A stretch of DNA of 64,000 nucleotides from Oscillospiraceae bacterium MB24-C1 (GTDB lineage: Bacteria > Bacillota > Clostridia > Oscillospirales > Ruminococcaceae): positions 2,794,001-2,858,000 of the forward strand of contig CP133187.1 of the NCBI GenBank assembly GCA_030913685.1, given 5' to 3'. The notes below the pieces were generated by a model that saw nothing but the letters and a program-made list of their open reading frames with translations, was not told where the DNA came from and ran no database searches. Shown in pieces: positions 9,033 to 17,974 of this stretch. The position numbers and the translations under genes are program-made. How positions within the stretch are numbered: the stretch's first letter is position 1; every line of letters begins with the position of its first letter.

Positions 9033-10090
9033 TTAAATAAAACTATAGCATATGTCATAAGGATAGTAGGTGTTCCCAAGCGGCGCAAAAGAGCTGGCCG
9101 ATATAGAGCTGTAAGCATCCACATTTGATATCTCAAAATGTAGGTGTGAACCCTTCTGTCCTTCCAGACCCAAACCGGTGTTTCCTTCATGACCGATTAA
9201 TTTACCTGCTTCTACGATTTGACGTTTTGAAACCTCAAAGCCGCTCAAATGCAGGAAGGTGTAGTAAAATCCATCGTCGCCTCGAATAGTGAGTCTACCA
9301 AAGTTATTCTTATTTGGGGGATATTCCGGGCCAACATGAACGACGGTGCCGCCAACAGGCGTCATGATGTTGGTTCCATAACCGGCATTGATATCAATAC
9401 CTGGATGGAACTTGCCGTCGTATGCCGAAGAGGAGTACAGCGCGCCGTACATGTTTCCGTAAAGTTGTAGGCTGCTGGCATTGTTAAAAGCTTGCTCGCC
9501 GTAGCAACACATATAAAGAAAATCAACCCCGCCAAGCCATGAATCATCTACGAAGCCATCCTCTAGAGAGTAGGTGCTAGTACGCTGTACATTAGGCATA
9601 TTGCTCATTGTCTTTGCACTGAAAAACTCTATGCCTTGGGTAAAACCGGGTACTTTTTCTATACGATAGATTCTTTCCGCATACCATTCACAACGGGAAC
9701 TATAGTTGGCAGAAGAAACCCACTCAACGCCGGTACCATCAGATTTGGCGGCAAGAATAAGGTTGCCAGGAGTCTCTATCTTAACAATCGGTGCAAAGGA
9801 ATCATGTCTAACGGTACGTATGTGCATGTTATGCCCCAATTTACCCAAAACAACATTATTACCATCTTTCCTAATTGCTAACTCCTCATACCAGGATATG
9901 GGGTTCTATGTCGCGTGTATTCGGGAGAAAGACTTATGTTTGAGCGGTAGTAATAGATTTGTGATTGAGGTGCACTGCCTGTACCTCTGGCCGTAAGTTT
10001 GATATTTCCATCATAAGACAGAACTTTGGATGTCGAATTTGAAGAAGCAACATTAGATGATGCGCCTACATTTGTGAAAAATCCGGTAAA
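9033..10090 (-). pseudogene. M23 (LytM-type) metallopeptidase, frameshifted and lacking its 5' end
   Basis: The C-terminal part (9033-9848, openable with TTG) carries a full M23 domain: HPGIDINAG and GSHLHFEIS give the zinc ligands His, Asp and HxH, as in peptidoglycan-cleaving endopeptidases. There is no start with ribosome site and no signal peptide. The same protein clearly continues upstream: WYEELAIRKDGNNVV precedes it in frame, and just before that a different frame reads KLTARGTGSAPQSQIYYYRS and onward to HRTPYPG before a stop at 9878. The two join at about 9890-9900, so there is a frameshift. Further upstream the frame runs into a terminator hairpin without a start codon. This is a broken secreted wall hydrolase. 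Confidence 0.75.
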
Positions 10091-10093
10091 ATG

Positions 10094-10123
10094 AGTGGGC
10101 GTGTTTTCATACGCCCACTTTTT
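10094..10123. terminator. Terminator hairpin downstream of the LysR gene
   Basis: AGTGGGCGT / ACGCCCACT stem (9 bp, 8-base loop) followed on the plus strand by TTTTT. It lies downstream of the minus-strand LysR gene ending at 10240 and upstream of the broken M23 gene. Confidence 0.65.
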
Positions 10124-10239
10124 AATGTCCTATTCTTGATTTACGTCACATTTAGAAAATTACTTAATATAAATGTATTTTGGCAAAAATAAATGCTTTC
10201 TGCCACGGCGCATTTATAAAATGAAAACAATTGTTTTAA

Positions 10240-11196
10240 TCATACGCTTCTGTCCATTCGAATCTGCTGCACATCTGAAAAATACTGGAACATCAATTCT
10301 AGAAACAACTTAGAGTAGTGAGACAGATACCGCTCCTTATGGCGAATCAATGACAGGCGCTGAATCATCGGCTCTCCACGATAATAAAGCGGAAAAATAT
10401 TAATGTCATCAGGAATCAGACTTTGCTGATTGACAAGGCTCATCTGAGAAGAAAAGCAGGCCGCCAGCCGCTGCAAGCATAAGTTAGAGCTGATTTGGGT
10501 ATATGTGCTGGTGATATATTGTTTTGGAGTTACCCCAGCCTCGTCAAAGCTTTGTTTAATTTGTCTGCCCATGCGGTTTGAAAGCATGCAGAATGGAAGC
10601 TTTGCAAAATCTTTTATATTTGCCCCGTTACGTGCCGATAATTTCAAATCGTCTATCTCATCGCCATAATACTGTCGTAGTAGCGAATCAGCAACACATA
10701 GATAAACCTGGTCATCCATCAGATGCTCCGATACCAACTTTGAATTTTCTTCTCCTGAAACAATGATGGCAAAATCCAACTGTCCATTTATTATCATAGG
10801 TTCAAGTTTGGAAGAAATTGTGTCTGTAATTCTAATTTCCACATCTGGATATCGCTTGGAAAACTGCGGTAAAATTCCCGGAAGACAGGCATTCACCCGC
10901 ATGGTACTAGCTCCAAAGCGAATCATCCCTTTTTCCTGATTCTTAATATCCGAAAGAATGTCTTTTAAATTTGTGTTTTCTTTATTAACAACATCGGCAA
11001 AAGCCAACACAAATTCCCCTGCACATGTCAAAGACAAAACAGGTTTTCGATACAGTAGATCAACCCCATAATATTTCTCAAGCCTTTGTATGTGGTTGCT
11101 CAATGTCTGCTGAGTAATAAACAGACGGTTGGCAGTTCTCGTCATATGAAGGTCTTTGGCTAACTCTGAAAAATAGTATAAGCTAATAACATCCAT
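10240..11196 (-). CDS. LysR-family regulator, divergent from the 11341-16050 operon
   Basis: 318 residues. Helix-turn-helix near residues 14-35 (HMTRTANRLFITQQTLSNHI), then the standard effector-binding domain. It belongs to the same sub-style as the LysR genes at 32591 and 33633 (YYFSELAKDLHMTRTA compare FLAIAQEMSITKAA). It is divergent from the dehydrogenase/RraA/TTT operon with about 145 bases between starts, so it is the likely activator of that operon, sensing its transported substrate. Confidence 0.88.
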   Translation of the reverse strand: MDVISLYYFSELAKDLHMTRTANRLFITQQTLSNHIQRLEKYYGVDLLYRKPVLSLTCAGEFVLAFADVVNKENTNLKDILSDIKNQEKGMIRFGASTMRVNACLPGILPQFSKRYPDVEIRITDTISSKLEPMIINGQLDFAIIVSGEENSKLVSEHLMDDQVYLCVADSLLRQYYGDEIDDLKLSARNGANIKDFAKLPFCMLSNRMGRQIKQSFDEAGVTPKQYITSTYTQISSNLCLQRLAACFSSQMSLVNQQSLIPDDINIFPLYYRGEPMIQRLSLIRHKERYLSHYSKLFLELMFQYFSDVQQIRMDRSV

Positions 11197-11340
11197 GCCG
11201 TTGCTCCTCTATTATCACAAAGTTTTTTTGTTGAATCTTTAAAAATTCTCTGTTTGATTTGTGTTGGTCTTTATATTACTATGAAATTGTTAAATAAGCA
11301 AGCTGCGCAGCGAGAAACAGTGTAATATTTGGAGGTATAT

Positions 11341-12225
11341 ATGAAAATCGGTTTTATCGGCTATGGAGAAGCCGCTTATAATATTTCCCTGGGGTTCGGC
11401 TGCGAAGGAATCACTGGCATTCTCGCCAACGATGCCATGATGAATCATGAGACAATGGGCAAGCAAGTTCAGAGTCGAGCGCAGCAAGCTGGCGTTACCC
11501 TAGTTTCCTCCGCAAGAGAAGTTGCCGAGTGGGCAGACATATTATTTGTTGCTGTTCCTTCTTCTTTCACAATGGATGTTTGCAATGAAATCAAAAATGT
11601 TCTCAAGAACGGTCAGGTCTATGTTGATGTCAGCGCATCTACCCCTGCCATAAAGCAAGCAATCTGGGAAGTAGTCAAGGACACCGGGGTTCTGTTTGTG
11701 GACGCTGCTATGTTGGGCTCTCTGCCCAAAGACAAGCATAAAGTGCCTATTACTGCAAGCGGCAACGGAGCGGAGAAGTTTAAAAATCTAATGACCCCTC
11801 ACGGAATGAAAATTACCCTTGCAGGCGAGAAAGCAGGATCTGCCTCCGCTATTAAGCTAGTGCGTAGTATTTTTATGAAAGGAATAGCCTCTTTGATGTT
11901 AGAGATGCTACAGGCAGCAGATTCATACGGGGTATCAGATGAGGTTATAGCTTCTATCTCCAAGTCAATGGATAACATCCCTTTCACAAGCCATCTTGAT
12001 CGACTAGTAACGGGCTCAGCTCTGCACTGCACCCGCCGCGCTGCGGAATTGAAAGGTTCTATAGACATGCTTTCTGAAGTAAACATCTCATCTGAAATGA
12101 CAAAAGCCACAAAAAACCGTCTGGAAGCTTTAGAAAAATATGAATTTTCTAAACGGTTCATTGATATTAAACCATCGGGATGGTCTGATATTATTTCAGC
12201 TATCCGCGTCGACGCCACATATTAG
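11341..12225 (+). CDS. Beta-hydroxyacid dehydrogenase-superfamily protein (6PGDH/HIBADH-like, DUF1932 type)
   Basis: 294 residues. The start chosen is ATG 11341, because GGAGG at 11331-11335 sits inside the longer TTG frame. An N-terminal Rossmann fold opens with KIGFIGYGEAAYNIS (glycine-rich NAD(P) loop); VDVSASTPAIKQ corresponds to the substrate-binding region; GSASAIKLVRSIFMKG near residue 180 holds the conserved catalytic lysine of the superfamily; the C-terminal helical part matches DUF1932 proteins. It probably oxidises a hydroxy acid brought in by the TTT transporter of the same operon. It lies 11 bases before the RraA-like gene. Substrate unknown. Confidence 0.85.
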   Translation: MKIGFIGYGEAAYNISLGFGCEGITGILANDAMMNHETMGKQVQSRAQQAGVTLVSSAREVAEWADILFVAVPSSFTMDVCNEIKNVLKNGQVYVDVSASTPAIKQAIWEVVKDTGVLFVDAAMLGSLPKDKHKVPITASGNGAEKFKNLMTPHGMKITLAGEKAGSASAIKLVRSIFMKGIASLMLEMLQAADSYGVSDEVIASISKSMDNIPFTSHLDRLVTGSALHCTRRAAELKGSIDMLSEVNISSEMTKATKNRLEALEKYEFSKRFIDIKPSGWSDIISAIRVDATY

Positions 12226-12236
12226 GAGGTAATACT

Positions 12237-12938
12237 ATGCCTGTTGGAAAACGTATATATCTAAAAAGAGATATGCCAGATTCTGAGATAATGGAGCAGT
12301 TCAAGGCGATTCCTGCCTCTAACACAGCTGATGTTATGTCTCGCAGCTGCGCTATGAATCCACGCATTCGTCTGGTCAGCCAGCCAAAAGATCAAATGAT
12401 GGTCGGACCCGCATTCACAGTAAAGGGACGAGCAGGAGACAATCTAGCACTTCATGCCGCTTTGAATTTTTGTCAAGAAGGCGACGTGTTGGTGGTGTCT
12501 AATGAGGAAGACAATACTCGGGCGCTGATGGGCGAGGTTATGATGGCATATTTAAAATACGTCAAAAAAATAGCTGGCATTATTCTCGATGGCCCCATCC
12601 GTGACATAGATGAAATCGGCAAGTGGGACTTTCCTGTATATTGCACCGGTACAACTCCGGGGGGCCCATACAAAGAAGGCCCCGGCGAAATTAACGTTCC
12701 CATATCCTGTGGTGGAGTCAGTGTCAACCCGGGAGATATTATTCTTGCTGACCCCGACGGCGTAATAGTAATTCCAAGCAAAGATTCCGTTGTAATTCTC
12801 GAAGATGCCAAGAAATTTCAGGCCGCTGACGAAGCCAAACTTGCAGCCGCAAAGAACGGCACTGCAAAGAGAGATTGGGTAGACAAGGCACTAACCGAAA
12901 AAGGGTTCGAAATTATTGATGACATATATCGCCCCTAA
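12237..12938 (+). CDS. RraA-family aldolase/decarboxylase (HMG/CHA aldolase-like)
   Basis: 233 residues. The family includes 4-hydroxy-4-methyl-2-oxoglutarate aldolase and oxaloacetate decarboxylases as well as RNase E inhibitor RraA. The motif IILDGPIRDIDEI near residue 115 keeps the Arg-Asp pair that binds substrate and divalent metal in the aldolases, which argues for an enzyme. GPAFTVKGRAGDNLALH and GDIILADPDGVIVIP are further family blocks. Its partners are a hydroxyacid dehydrogenase upstream and a TTT transporter downstream, so it may cleave or decarboxylate the keto acid made by the dehydrogenase. A second copy with the same partners lies at 24690. Confidence 0.88.
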   Translation: MPVGKRIYLKRDMPDSEIMEQFKAIPASNTADVMSRSCAMNPRIRLVSQPKDQMMVGPAFTVKGRAGDNLALHAALNFCQEGDVLVVSNEEDNTRALMGEVMMAYLKYVKKIAGIILDGPIRDIDEIGKWDFPVYCTGTTPGGPYKEGPGEINVPISCGGVSVNPGDIILADPDGVIVIPSKDSVVILEDAKKFQAADEAKLAAAKNGTAKRDWVDKALTEKGFEIIDDIYRP

Positions 12939-13013
12939 ATTATTTTTGAGTAAATACAATCCCCTTGAGCAAGTAAAATAATAGGCTTATATGAAGCGAA
13001 AAGGAGAACAACA

Positions 13014-14018
13014 ATGAAAAAGTTAATTGCAATCACTTTATCACTAGCTTTAACCTGCATAATGTTCACCAGCTGTGGAAACAGCAGCAATTCAGCGCCT
13101 TCTGCATCTGGTAACGGCACCGGTACGGCTGAAACCGACTGGCCTAAGGAGACTGTTACCATGGTTGTCCCTTACAGTGCCGGAGGCGATACCGATACTT
13201 ATTGCCGTCAAATGAGCAAACTTCTGAGCGATGAATTGGATGTTAACTTCGTGGTTGTCAACACCACCGGCGGTGCCGGCGTTGTAGCTTCTTCTAGCGT
13301 TATGAGTGCAAAGAACAATGGATACACCGCGCTCTTCCATCACACTGGTGTAATGCTAACGCAGGAGGCTGCTGGTAGCAACGAGTTCTCCTTTATTGAA
13401 GATTTTGAGGTTGTAGGAACTGTTGCGCGTGATGACACTTATGCTCTTATAGCAAAGGCAGACAGTCAGTGGACCACTCTTGATAATATGATCTCCTGGG
13501 CAAAGGAAAATCCCGGAAAGCTGCGCTACTCCTCAACTTATTATGGCGCTACTCATGCGGTAGCTGAAGCCATGGAGCGCACCATGGACATCGAGCTAAA
13601 CCAAATTGACGTTGGATCATCCACTGCAGACAGACTCACCGCCTTTATAGCAGATCAATGTGACGTACTTGTAGTTAATTATATGAATATCGCTGACTAC
13701 ATTGAAAACGGTGACTTCGTGGTTCTTGGAATCTGCGCGGAAGAACGCCCGAGCGGCCTTGAAAAATACCCAACTTTAAAAGAGCAAGGTTATGAAGTAA
13801 TTCAATCAAAGTTGTATGAAGTGCGTATGCCAAAAGGAACCAACCAAGCTATAGTAGACAAGCTTTCCACCGCCATGGAAAAGATTGCATCATCTGATGA
13901 GTTCAATAATGTACTCTCCACTTATTATGCCAAGCCTTACTACCGCAACGCTGAAACCACCATAAGTGAAGACAGTGCTCAAGTTGAAGAACTCAAAACC
14001 TACTTCGCTCAATCATAA
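13014..14018 (+). CDS. TctC/Bug-family TTT substrate-binding lipoprotein
   Basis: 334 residues with AAAAGGAG ribosome site. Lipoprotein signal with lipobox FTSC (Cys about residue 21), Ser/Gly linker, then VTMVVPYSAGGDTDTYCRQM, the conserved first ligand-binding block of Bug proteins, and GYTALFHH further on. It captures a carboxylate outside the membrane and hands it to TctAB. It is followed by a strong hairpin (14032-14068) before tctB, which may raise its transcript level above the permease genes. Confidence 0.9.
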   Translation: MKKLIAITLSLALTCIMFTSCGNSSNSAPSASGNGTGTAETDWPKETVTMVVPYSAGGDTDTYCRQMSKLLSDELDVNFVVVNTTGGAGVVASSSVMSAKNNGYTALFHHTGVMLTQEAAGSNEFSFIEDFEVVGTVARDDTYALIAKADSQWTTLDNMISWAKENPGKLRYSSTYYGATHAVAEAMERTMDIELNQIDVGSSTADRLTAFIADQCDVLVVNYMNIADYIENGDFVVLGICAEERPSGLEKYPTLKEQGYEVIQSKLYEVRMPKGTNQAIVDKLSTAMEKIASSDEFNNVLSTYYAKPYYRNAETTISEDSAQVEELKTYFAQS

Positions 14019-14031
14019 TTTGCGAAATGAC

Positions 14032-14068
14032 TGTCCGGCAGTGAAGATTCTTGCCTCACTGCCGGACA
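14032..14068 (+). terminator. Intercistronic hairpin between tctC-like and tctB-like genes
   Basis: Perfect 13-bp stem TGTCCGGCAGTGA / TCACTGCCGGACA with an 11-base loop and no T tract. It sits inside an otherwise contiguous operon, so it is more likely a partial terminator or mRNA-stabilising stem than an operon end. Confidence 0.65.
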
Positions 14069-14094
14069 TCTCAAATGATATGGAGGGTTAATGA

Positions 14095-14556
14095 GTGACC
14101 AATAAGAAAAAGAATATTATTGTTTCCGTCATGTTTATGGCTTTTGGGGCTTTTCTTTTTGTTGAGTCTCTAGGGATTAAACATATGATGAAAAACGACG
14201 TAGGTTCTGGTTTCTTTCCAAAGGTAATTTCAGTGGCGATAATTGTTGTGTCTGCCATACGTCTTATAATGGCCCTAAGGGAAAACACAGGGGAAAAGAA
14301 AGCTTCAAACGACGATAAAATAGGTGGACTTTTAACAATTTTGTTGATTGGTGCATATGTGCTAGCATTTAACACCATAGGGTTTCTAATTTCTACCGCA
14401 GCTTATCTGTTTTTGCAGATGTTGGTGCTTACCCCCGAAGAAAAGCGGAATCTCCCACTGCTTGCAGGTTTAGCTATATCGGCACCGATTCTCATCTATG
14501 TTTTGTTCGTATATGTTATCAATACGCCGTTGCCAAAAGGCGTATTTGGTTTTTAA
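14095..14556 (+). CDS. TctB-family small permease subunit of a TTT transporter
   Basis: 153 residues from GTG 14095 behind GGAGGGTTAATGA. Four hydrophobic segments (for example IIVSVMFMAFGAFLFVESL and ISAPILIYVLFVYVI), as expected for TctB, the small membrane subunit that pairs with TctA. It ends 12 bases before tctA. TctB proteins are weakly conserved; the call rests on length, topology and position. Confidence 0.85.
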   Translation: MTNKKKNIIVSVMFMAFGAFLFVESLGIKHMMKNDVGSGFFPKVISVAIIVVSAIRLIMALRENTGEKKASNDDKIGGLLTILLIGAYVLAFNTIGFLISTAAYLFLQMLVLTPEEKRNLPLLAGLAISAPILIYVLFVYVINTPLPKGVFGF

Positions 14557-14568
14557 GGAGGCGATAAA

Positions 14569-16050
14569 ATGATTGCAGAAGCAATTCAAATGGTATTGTT
14601 CAATCCGGTATGCATACTGCTAATTTTAGTCGGTGTAATTATCGGCATCATTTTCGGCTCCATTCCCGGTCTCTCTGCCTCCATGGCACTGATTTTGTTT
14701 TTACCTATGTCTTTTGGTATGGAGCCTATGAACGGAATTTCTCTGTTAATTGGTCTATATTTGGGCGGAATTTCCGGAGGACTCATCTCTGCTATTCTGC
14801 TTAAAATCCCTGGTACCGCCTCATCAATAGCTAGTGTATTTGATGGTGGCCCAATGGCGGACAACGGGGAAGCAGGTAAAGCTCTTGGAGTAGGTATACT
14901 GACCTCATTTGTAGGCGGACTCATAAGCATATTTGCTTTAATGTTTATTTCTCCGTATCTCGCCAAAGTAACTTTAGCCTTTACATCGGCAGAATATTTT
15001 GCCATATCCATCTTTGCCCTTACTATAATTTCTAGCTTATCAGGCAAATCCCTCATTAACGGAATACTTGCCGGTCTATTTGGAATAGCCCTTTCATTAG
15101 TGGGAATTGCGCCTGTAGACGGAGCAATTAGATTTACCTTTGGTCAATCCCAGCTTTACGGCGGATTTGAAACAGTAGTAATCCTGATTGGTCTTTATGC
15201 TGTCACTGATATCATAAAAACAGGCTTTGACCGTAAAAATATTGTTAACAGCTCAACAAAATATGAGTATAATTTGAAAGGCTATGGAATTTCAGTAAAG
15301 CAATACCTGTCCCATTGGAGAAACATTATCCAATCAGCTTTGATTGGGTTGGGAGTCGGTATTCTTCCGGGCATCGGCGGTTCTACATCAAGCCTGCTTT
15401 CCTATACGGCAGCACGAGGAAGTTCCAAACATCCTGAGAAATTCGGAACAGGTATAGTTGATGGCATTATAGCCTCCGAAACCGCAAATAACGCCTTAAT
15501 AGGCGGATCTTTGATCCCCTTGATTACCATGGGTATTCCGGGCAATGTAGCAACCGCTATCTTTTTGGGCGGTCTAACCATACACGGAATATCCCCAGGA
15601 CCCCTGATTTTTCAAAAGAGCGGACAGTATGTATATGGCATCTTCATAGCCCTGTTGATAGCAAATGTATTTATGCTGATTTTTGAACGTGCCGGCCTGA
15701 GGATATTTGTTAAGTTGCTAGATATCCCCAAGTACATTTTGCTGCCTATTGTTATGGTTTGTTGCATAGTTGGAGCATACTGTGCGAATTACAGCATCTT
15801 TGACGTGTGGTGTGTAGCTATATTCGGATTGATGGGGTTACTGTTTAAAACTCTCAATGTACCGTCAACGCCTATGATTATTGGCTTTATTCTGGGCTCT
15901 ATGACTGAGGAAAATCTGCGTCAAGCTTTGATGCAAACCGATGGTAATTGGTCTATTTTTGTCACCCGCCCAATTTCATTTGTTTTCCTGATCATTGCCT
16001 TAATTTCCGTTATTATGACTATTAAAAAACAGGTATCTAAGCAAAATTAA
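14569..16050 (+). CDS. TctA-family large permease subunit of a TTT transporter
   Basis: 493 residues, about 10-12 membrane segments. The signature FGSIPGLSASMALILFLP near residue 28 and ILLKIPGTASSIASVFDG near 80 are characteristic of TctA; a second glycine/proline block, GVGILPGIGGSTSSLLSY, near 270 reflects the internal duplication. Uses a cation gradient to import the carboxylate bound by the 13014 lipoprotein. Last gene of the operon. Confidence 0.93.
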   Translation: MIAEAIQMVLFNPVCILLILVGVIIGIIFGSIPGLSASMALILFLPMSFGMEPMNGISLLIGLYLGGISGGLISAILLKIPGTASSIASVFDGGPMADNGEAGKALGVGILTSFVGGLISIFALMFISPYLAKVTLAFTSAEYFAISIFALTIISSLSGKSLINGILAGLFGIALSLVGIAPVDGAIRFTFGQSQLYGGFETVVILIGLYAVTDIIKTGFDRKNIVNSSTKYEYNLKGYGISVKQYLSHWRNIIQSALIGLGVGILPGIGGSTSSLLSYTAARGSSKHPEKFGTGIVDGIIASETANNALIGGSLIPLITMGIPGNVATAIFLGGLTIHGISPGPLIFQKSGQYVYGIFIALLIANVFMLIFERAGLRIFVKLLDIPKYILLPIVMVCCIVGAYCANYSIFDVWCVAIFGLMGLLFKTLNVPSTPMIIGFILGSMTEENLRQALMQTDGNWSIFVTRPISFVFLIIALISVIMTIKKQVSKQN

Positions 16051-16057
16051 TAATTTT

Positions 16058-16113
16058 AAACGACCGTATGATTTCAAGAGCTTTTGAAACCTTGAAATTA
16101 TGTGGTCGTTTTT
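16058..16113 (+). terminator. Terminator of the dehydrogenase-RraA-tctCBA operon
   Basis: Long interrupted stem: AACGACC..ATTTCAAG pairs with CTTGAAAT..GGTCGTT, followed by TTTTTG, starting 8 bases after the tctA stop. Confidence 0.75.
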
Positions 16114-16368
16114 GTGTATACCACGGGGGCAGTGGAAACTATTTATGTTGAAGAGGGCGGCATGGGAGATAATATGCAAATCATCCGCCGAGTAGTTTAA
16201 ATTAGTAAAAGTAATGTTTCACCTCAAACTAAATAGGAAGCATATGGCTATATATAATATCCCCAAACCCTGTGTGAAAGATAGGATAGCCCAGGTTCCC
16301 GAGCTTAACCCAATAGATTCTCTTAGAGACGTGTTTTCTGCATTTACTCATAATATCCTTCCCAAACT
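16114..16368. other. Spacer with a short coding-like remnant
   Basis: Between 16116 and 16200 one frame reads AVETIYVEEGGMGDNMQI and ends RRVV at a TAA, which looks like the C-terminus of a lost gene; it has no start. The rest is unremarkable. A 63-codon frame at 16214 has no ribosome site and runs through the next terminator, so it is not called. Confidence 0.3.
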
Positions 16369-16369
16369 G

Positions 16370-16398
16370 AAAAATCCGCTCAAAATGAGCGGATTTTT
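16370..16398. terminator. Terminator downstream of the YfcC-type carrier
   Basis: 13-bp stem AAAAATCCGCTCA / TGAGCGGATTTTT with a 3-base loop, A-run on one side and T-run on the other, so it can work in both directions; it lies beyond the 3' end of the minus-strand carrier gene. Confidence 0.85.
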
Positions 16399-16479
16399 CC
16401 ATTAAACACATTCACCTGATTAAATATGATACTCCAGTTAATTACCGTGTCTATTTTTCGTGGCAAATGATTATTTGGT

Positions 16480-17898
16480 TCATAATCCGGTCCAGCCGAT
16501 ACCCTGCAAAAGGGTCAGTGCAATCATAGCAAATACCGATTGAACCAGAAGCATGGGCAGGAACCACTTGGCGTACTTGTTCCAATCCACACCTGCAATA
16601 CCCAGCGAACCCATTAGTGTACCTGCTGTAGGGAACAGACAGTTAGAGAAGCCGTCACCGAACTGGAACGCCTGTACTGCAACCTGGCGGGTAACACCCA
16701 CAAGGTCCGCAACAGGCACCATAATAGGCATAACTGCGGCAGCCTGACCGGAACCGGAGGGTATGAAGAGGTTAATGAAAATGTTGGCAATAAACATAAC
16801 GTTAGCACCAATAATCGAACCAAATTTGGTCATAGGGATGCTCATAGCGTAAACGATAGTGTTGAGTATTTTACCATTTGCCAGGATGATGGAGATGCCA
16901 TTTGCAAAGCCCACGATAAAAGCTGCACCCAACATGGTGGAACATCCTTTAAGAAACATCTTGGTGGTGCCGTTAATTCCATAGCCGTTAAAAATGCCGA
17001 GGAAGATCGAAAGAATCAGGAATATTGCGGCGAACTTATCGTTACTCCATTTATAATTGATAGAGCCAAAAATGATTGCACCGACCGCACCAAAGGTTGC
17101 CAACAGATTGACATAGTGCTTCCAGTTAATTTGCTCACCACTGCTCCCCTCGGTCGCCTCCATTGCACTGGAGCCCATATATTCACCGAGCTGCATACCT
17201 GGCTTATAGTTTAGGCTCTTAGTGGGATCCTTACGGACCATCTTGAAATAGCGCATCACAAAGTAATAAGAAATGATAAAGTTAATAATATGTATCACAA
17301 TACGAACGTTGAGTCCGGAAAATACCGGTAATTCCGCAATCGGGTGCGCAATACCCAGTGTAGACGGATTAGCCCATCCCACGTTAAAGCCGGAATAAGC
17401 GCCAAGATAGACCATCAAAAATCCTGATGCGCGATCGAGTCCCATGGTGGTAGTAACCAGAATACCGATTGGAATAAGCGCAACAGTTGGGTTGGCAAAT
17501 ACGCCGGTTGCCCCGCCGATGGTCATAAACGCCATGATTGCCAGTACAACGACAGCATCGTTGGTCTTTTTACCGCCTGCAATCTTAGAAAAAGCCAATT
17601 CGATTGAGCGTGTTTGCTGCAGGATATATACTGCAGCGCCGACAAACATAATCATGGTCATCAGAACTGATGCTTTGGTAAAACCGCCTACCGTTGCATT
17701 AAATACTGCCCATAACCCTTGGGGGCTCTGTTCAACGGTATGATAGGTGCCCGACACAACGCGATTTACGGTGCCTACTTTTTCATAGTCAAACTCACCG
17801 GCTGGGATAATCCAGGTGAGAAGCGCTGCGAAAGCCGTAAGCAGGAACAAAAGTGCACAGGTGTGGATAAATTGGAATTGCTTCTTTTCGTTTTTCAT
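16480..17898 (-). CDS. YfcC-family (DcuC-like) carboxylate/amino-acid carrier
   Basis: 472 residues, about 12 membrane segments. AFAALLTWIIPAGEFDYE near residue 20 is the usual opening of YfcC/DcuC-like basic amino acid or C4-dicarboxylate carriers, and INLFIPSGSGQAAAVMPIM near 370 is the conserved C-terminal block of this family. It follows an M20 amidohydrolase gene by 76 bases on the same strand; YfcC or AbgT carriers paired with M20 enzymes usually import an N-acylated or peptide-like amino acid that the enzyme then hydrolyses. The exact substrate is not readable. Confidence 0.88.
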   Translation of the reverse strand: MKNEKKQFQFIHTCALLFLLTAFAALLTWIIPAGEFDYEKVGTVNRVVSGTYHTVEQSPQGLWAVFNATVGGFTKASVLMTMIMFVGAAVYILQQTRSIELAFSKIAGGKKTNDAVVVLAIMAFMTIGGATGVFANPTVALIPIGILVTTTMGLDRASGFLMVYLGAYSGFNVGWANPSTLGIAHPIAELPVFSGLNVRIVIHIINFIISYYFVMRYFKMVRKDPTKSLNYKPGMQLGEYMGSSAMEATEGSSGEQINWKHYVNLLATFGAVGAIIFGSINYKWSNDKFAAIFLILSIFLGIFNGYGINGTTKMFLKGCSTMLGAAFIVGFANGISIILANGKILNTIVYAMSIPMTKFGSIIGANVMFIANIFINLFIPSGSGQAAAVMPIMVPVADLVGVTRQVAVQAFQFGDGFSNCLFPTAGTLMGSLGIAGVDWNKYAKWFLPMLLVQSVFAMIALTLLQGIGWTGL

Positions 17899-17974
17899 AC
17901 ATATTGCCTCTTTCCTTATAAAATATCAGAAAGCTCCCGCTCAAACGGTAGCGCCCTTCCTCTTCCATATGCGA

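Noticed and set aside
16214-16405. 63-codon frame after the first TTT operon
   Set aside because: Runs through a strong terminator hairpin and ends within it; no ribosome site or recognisable motif.
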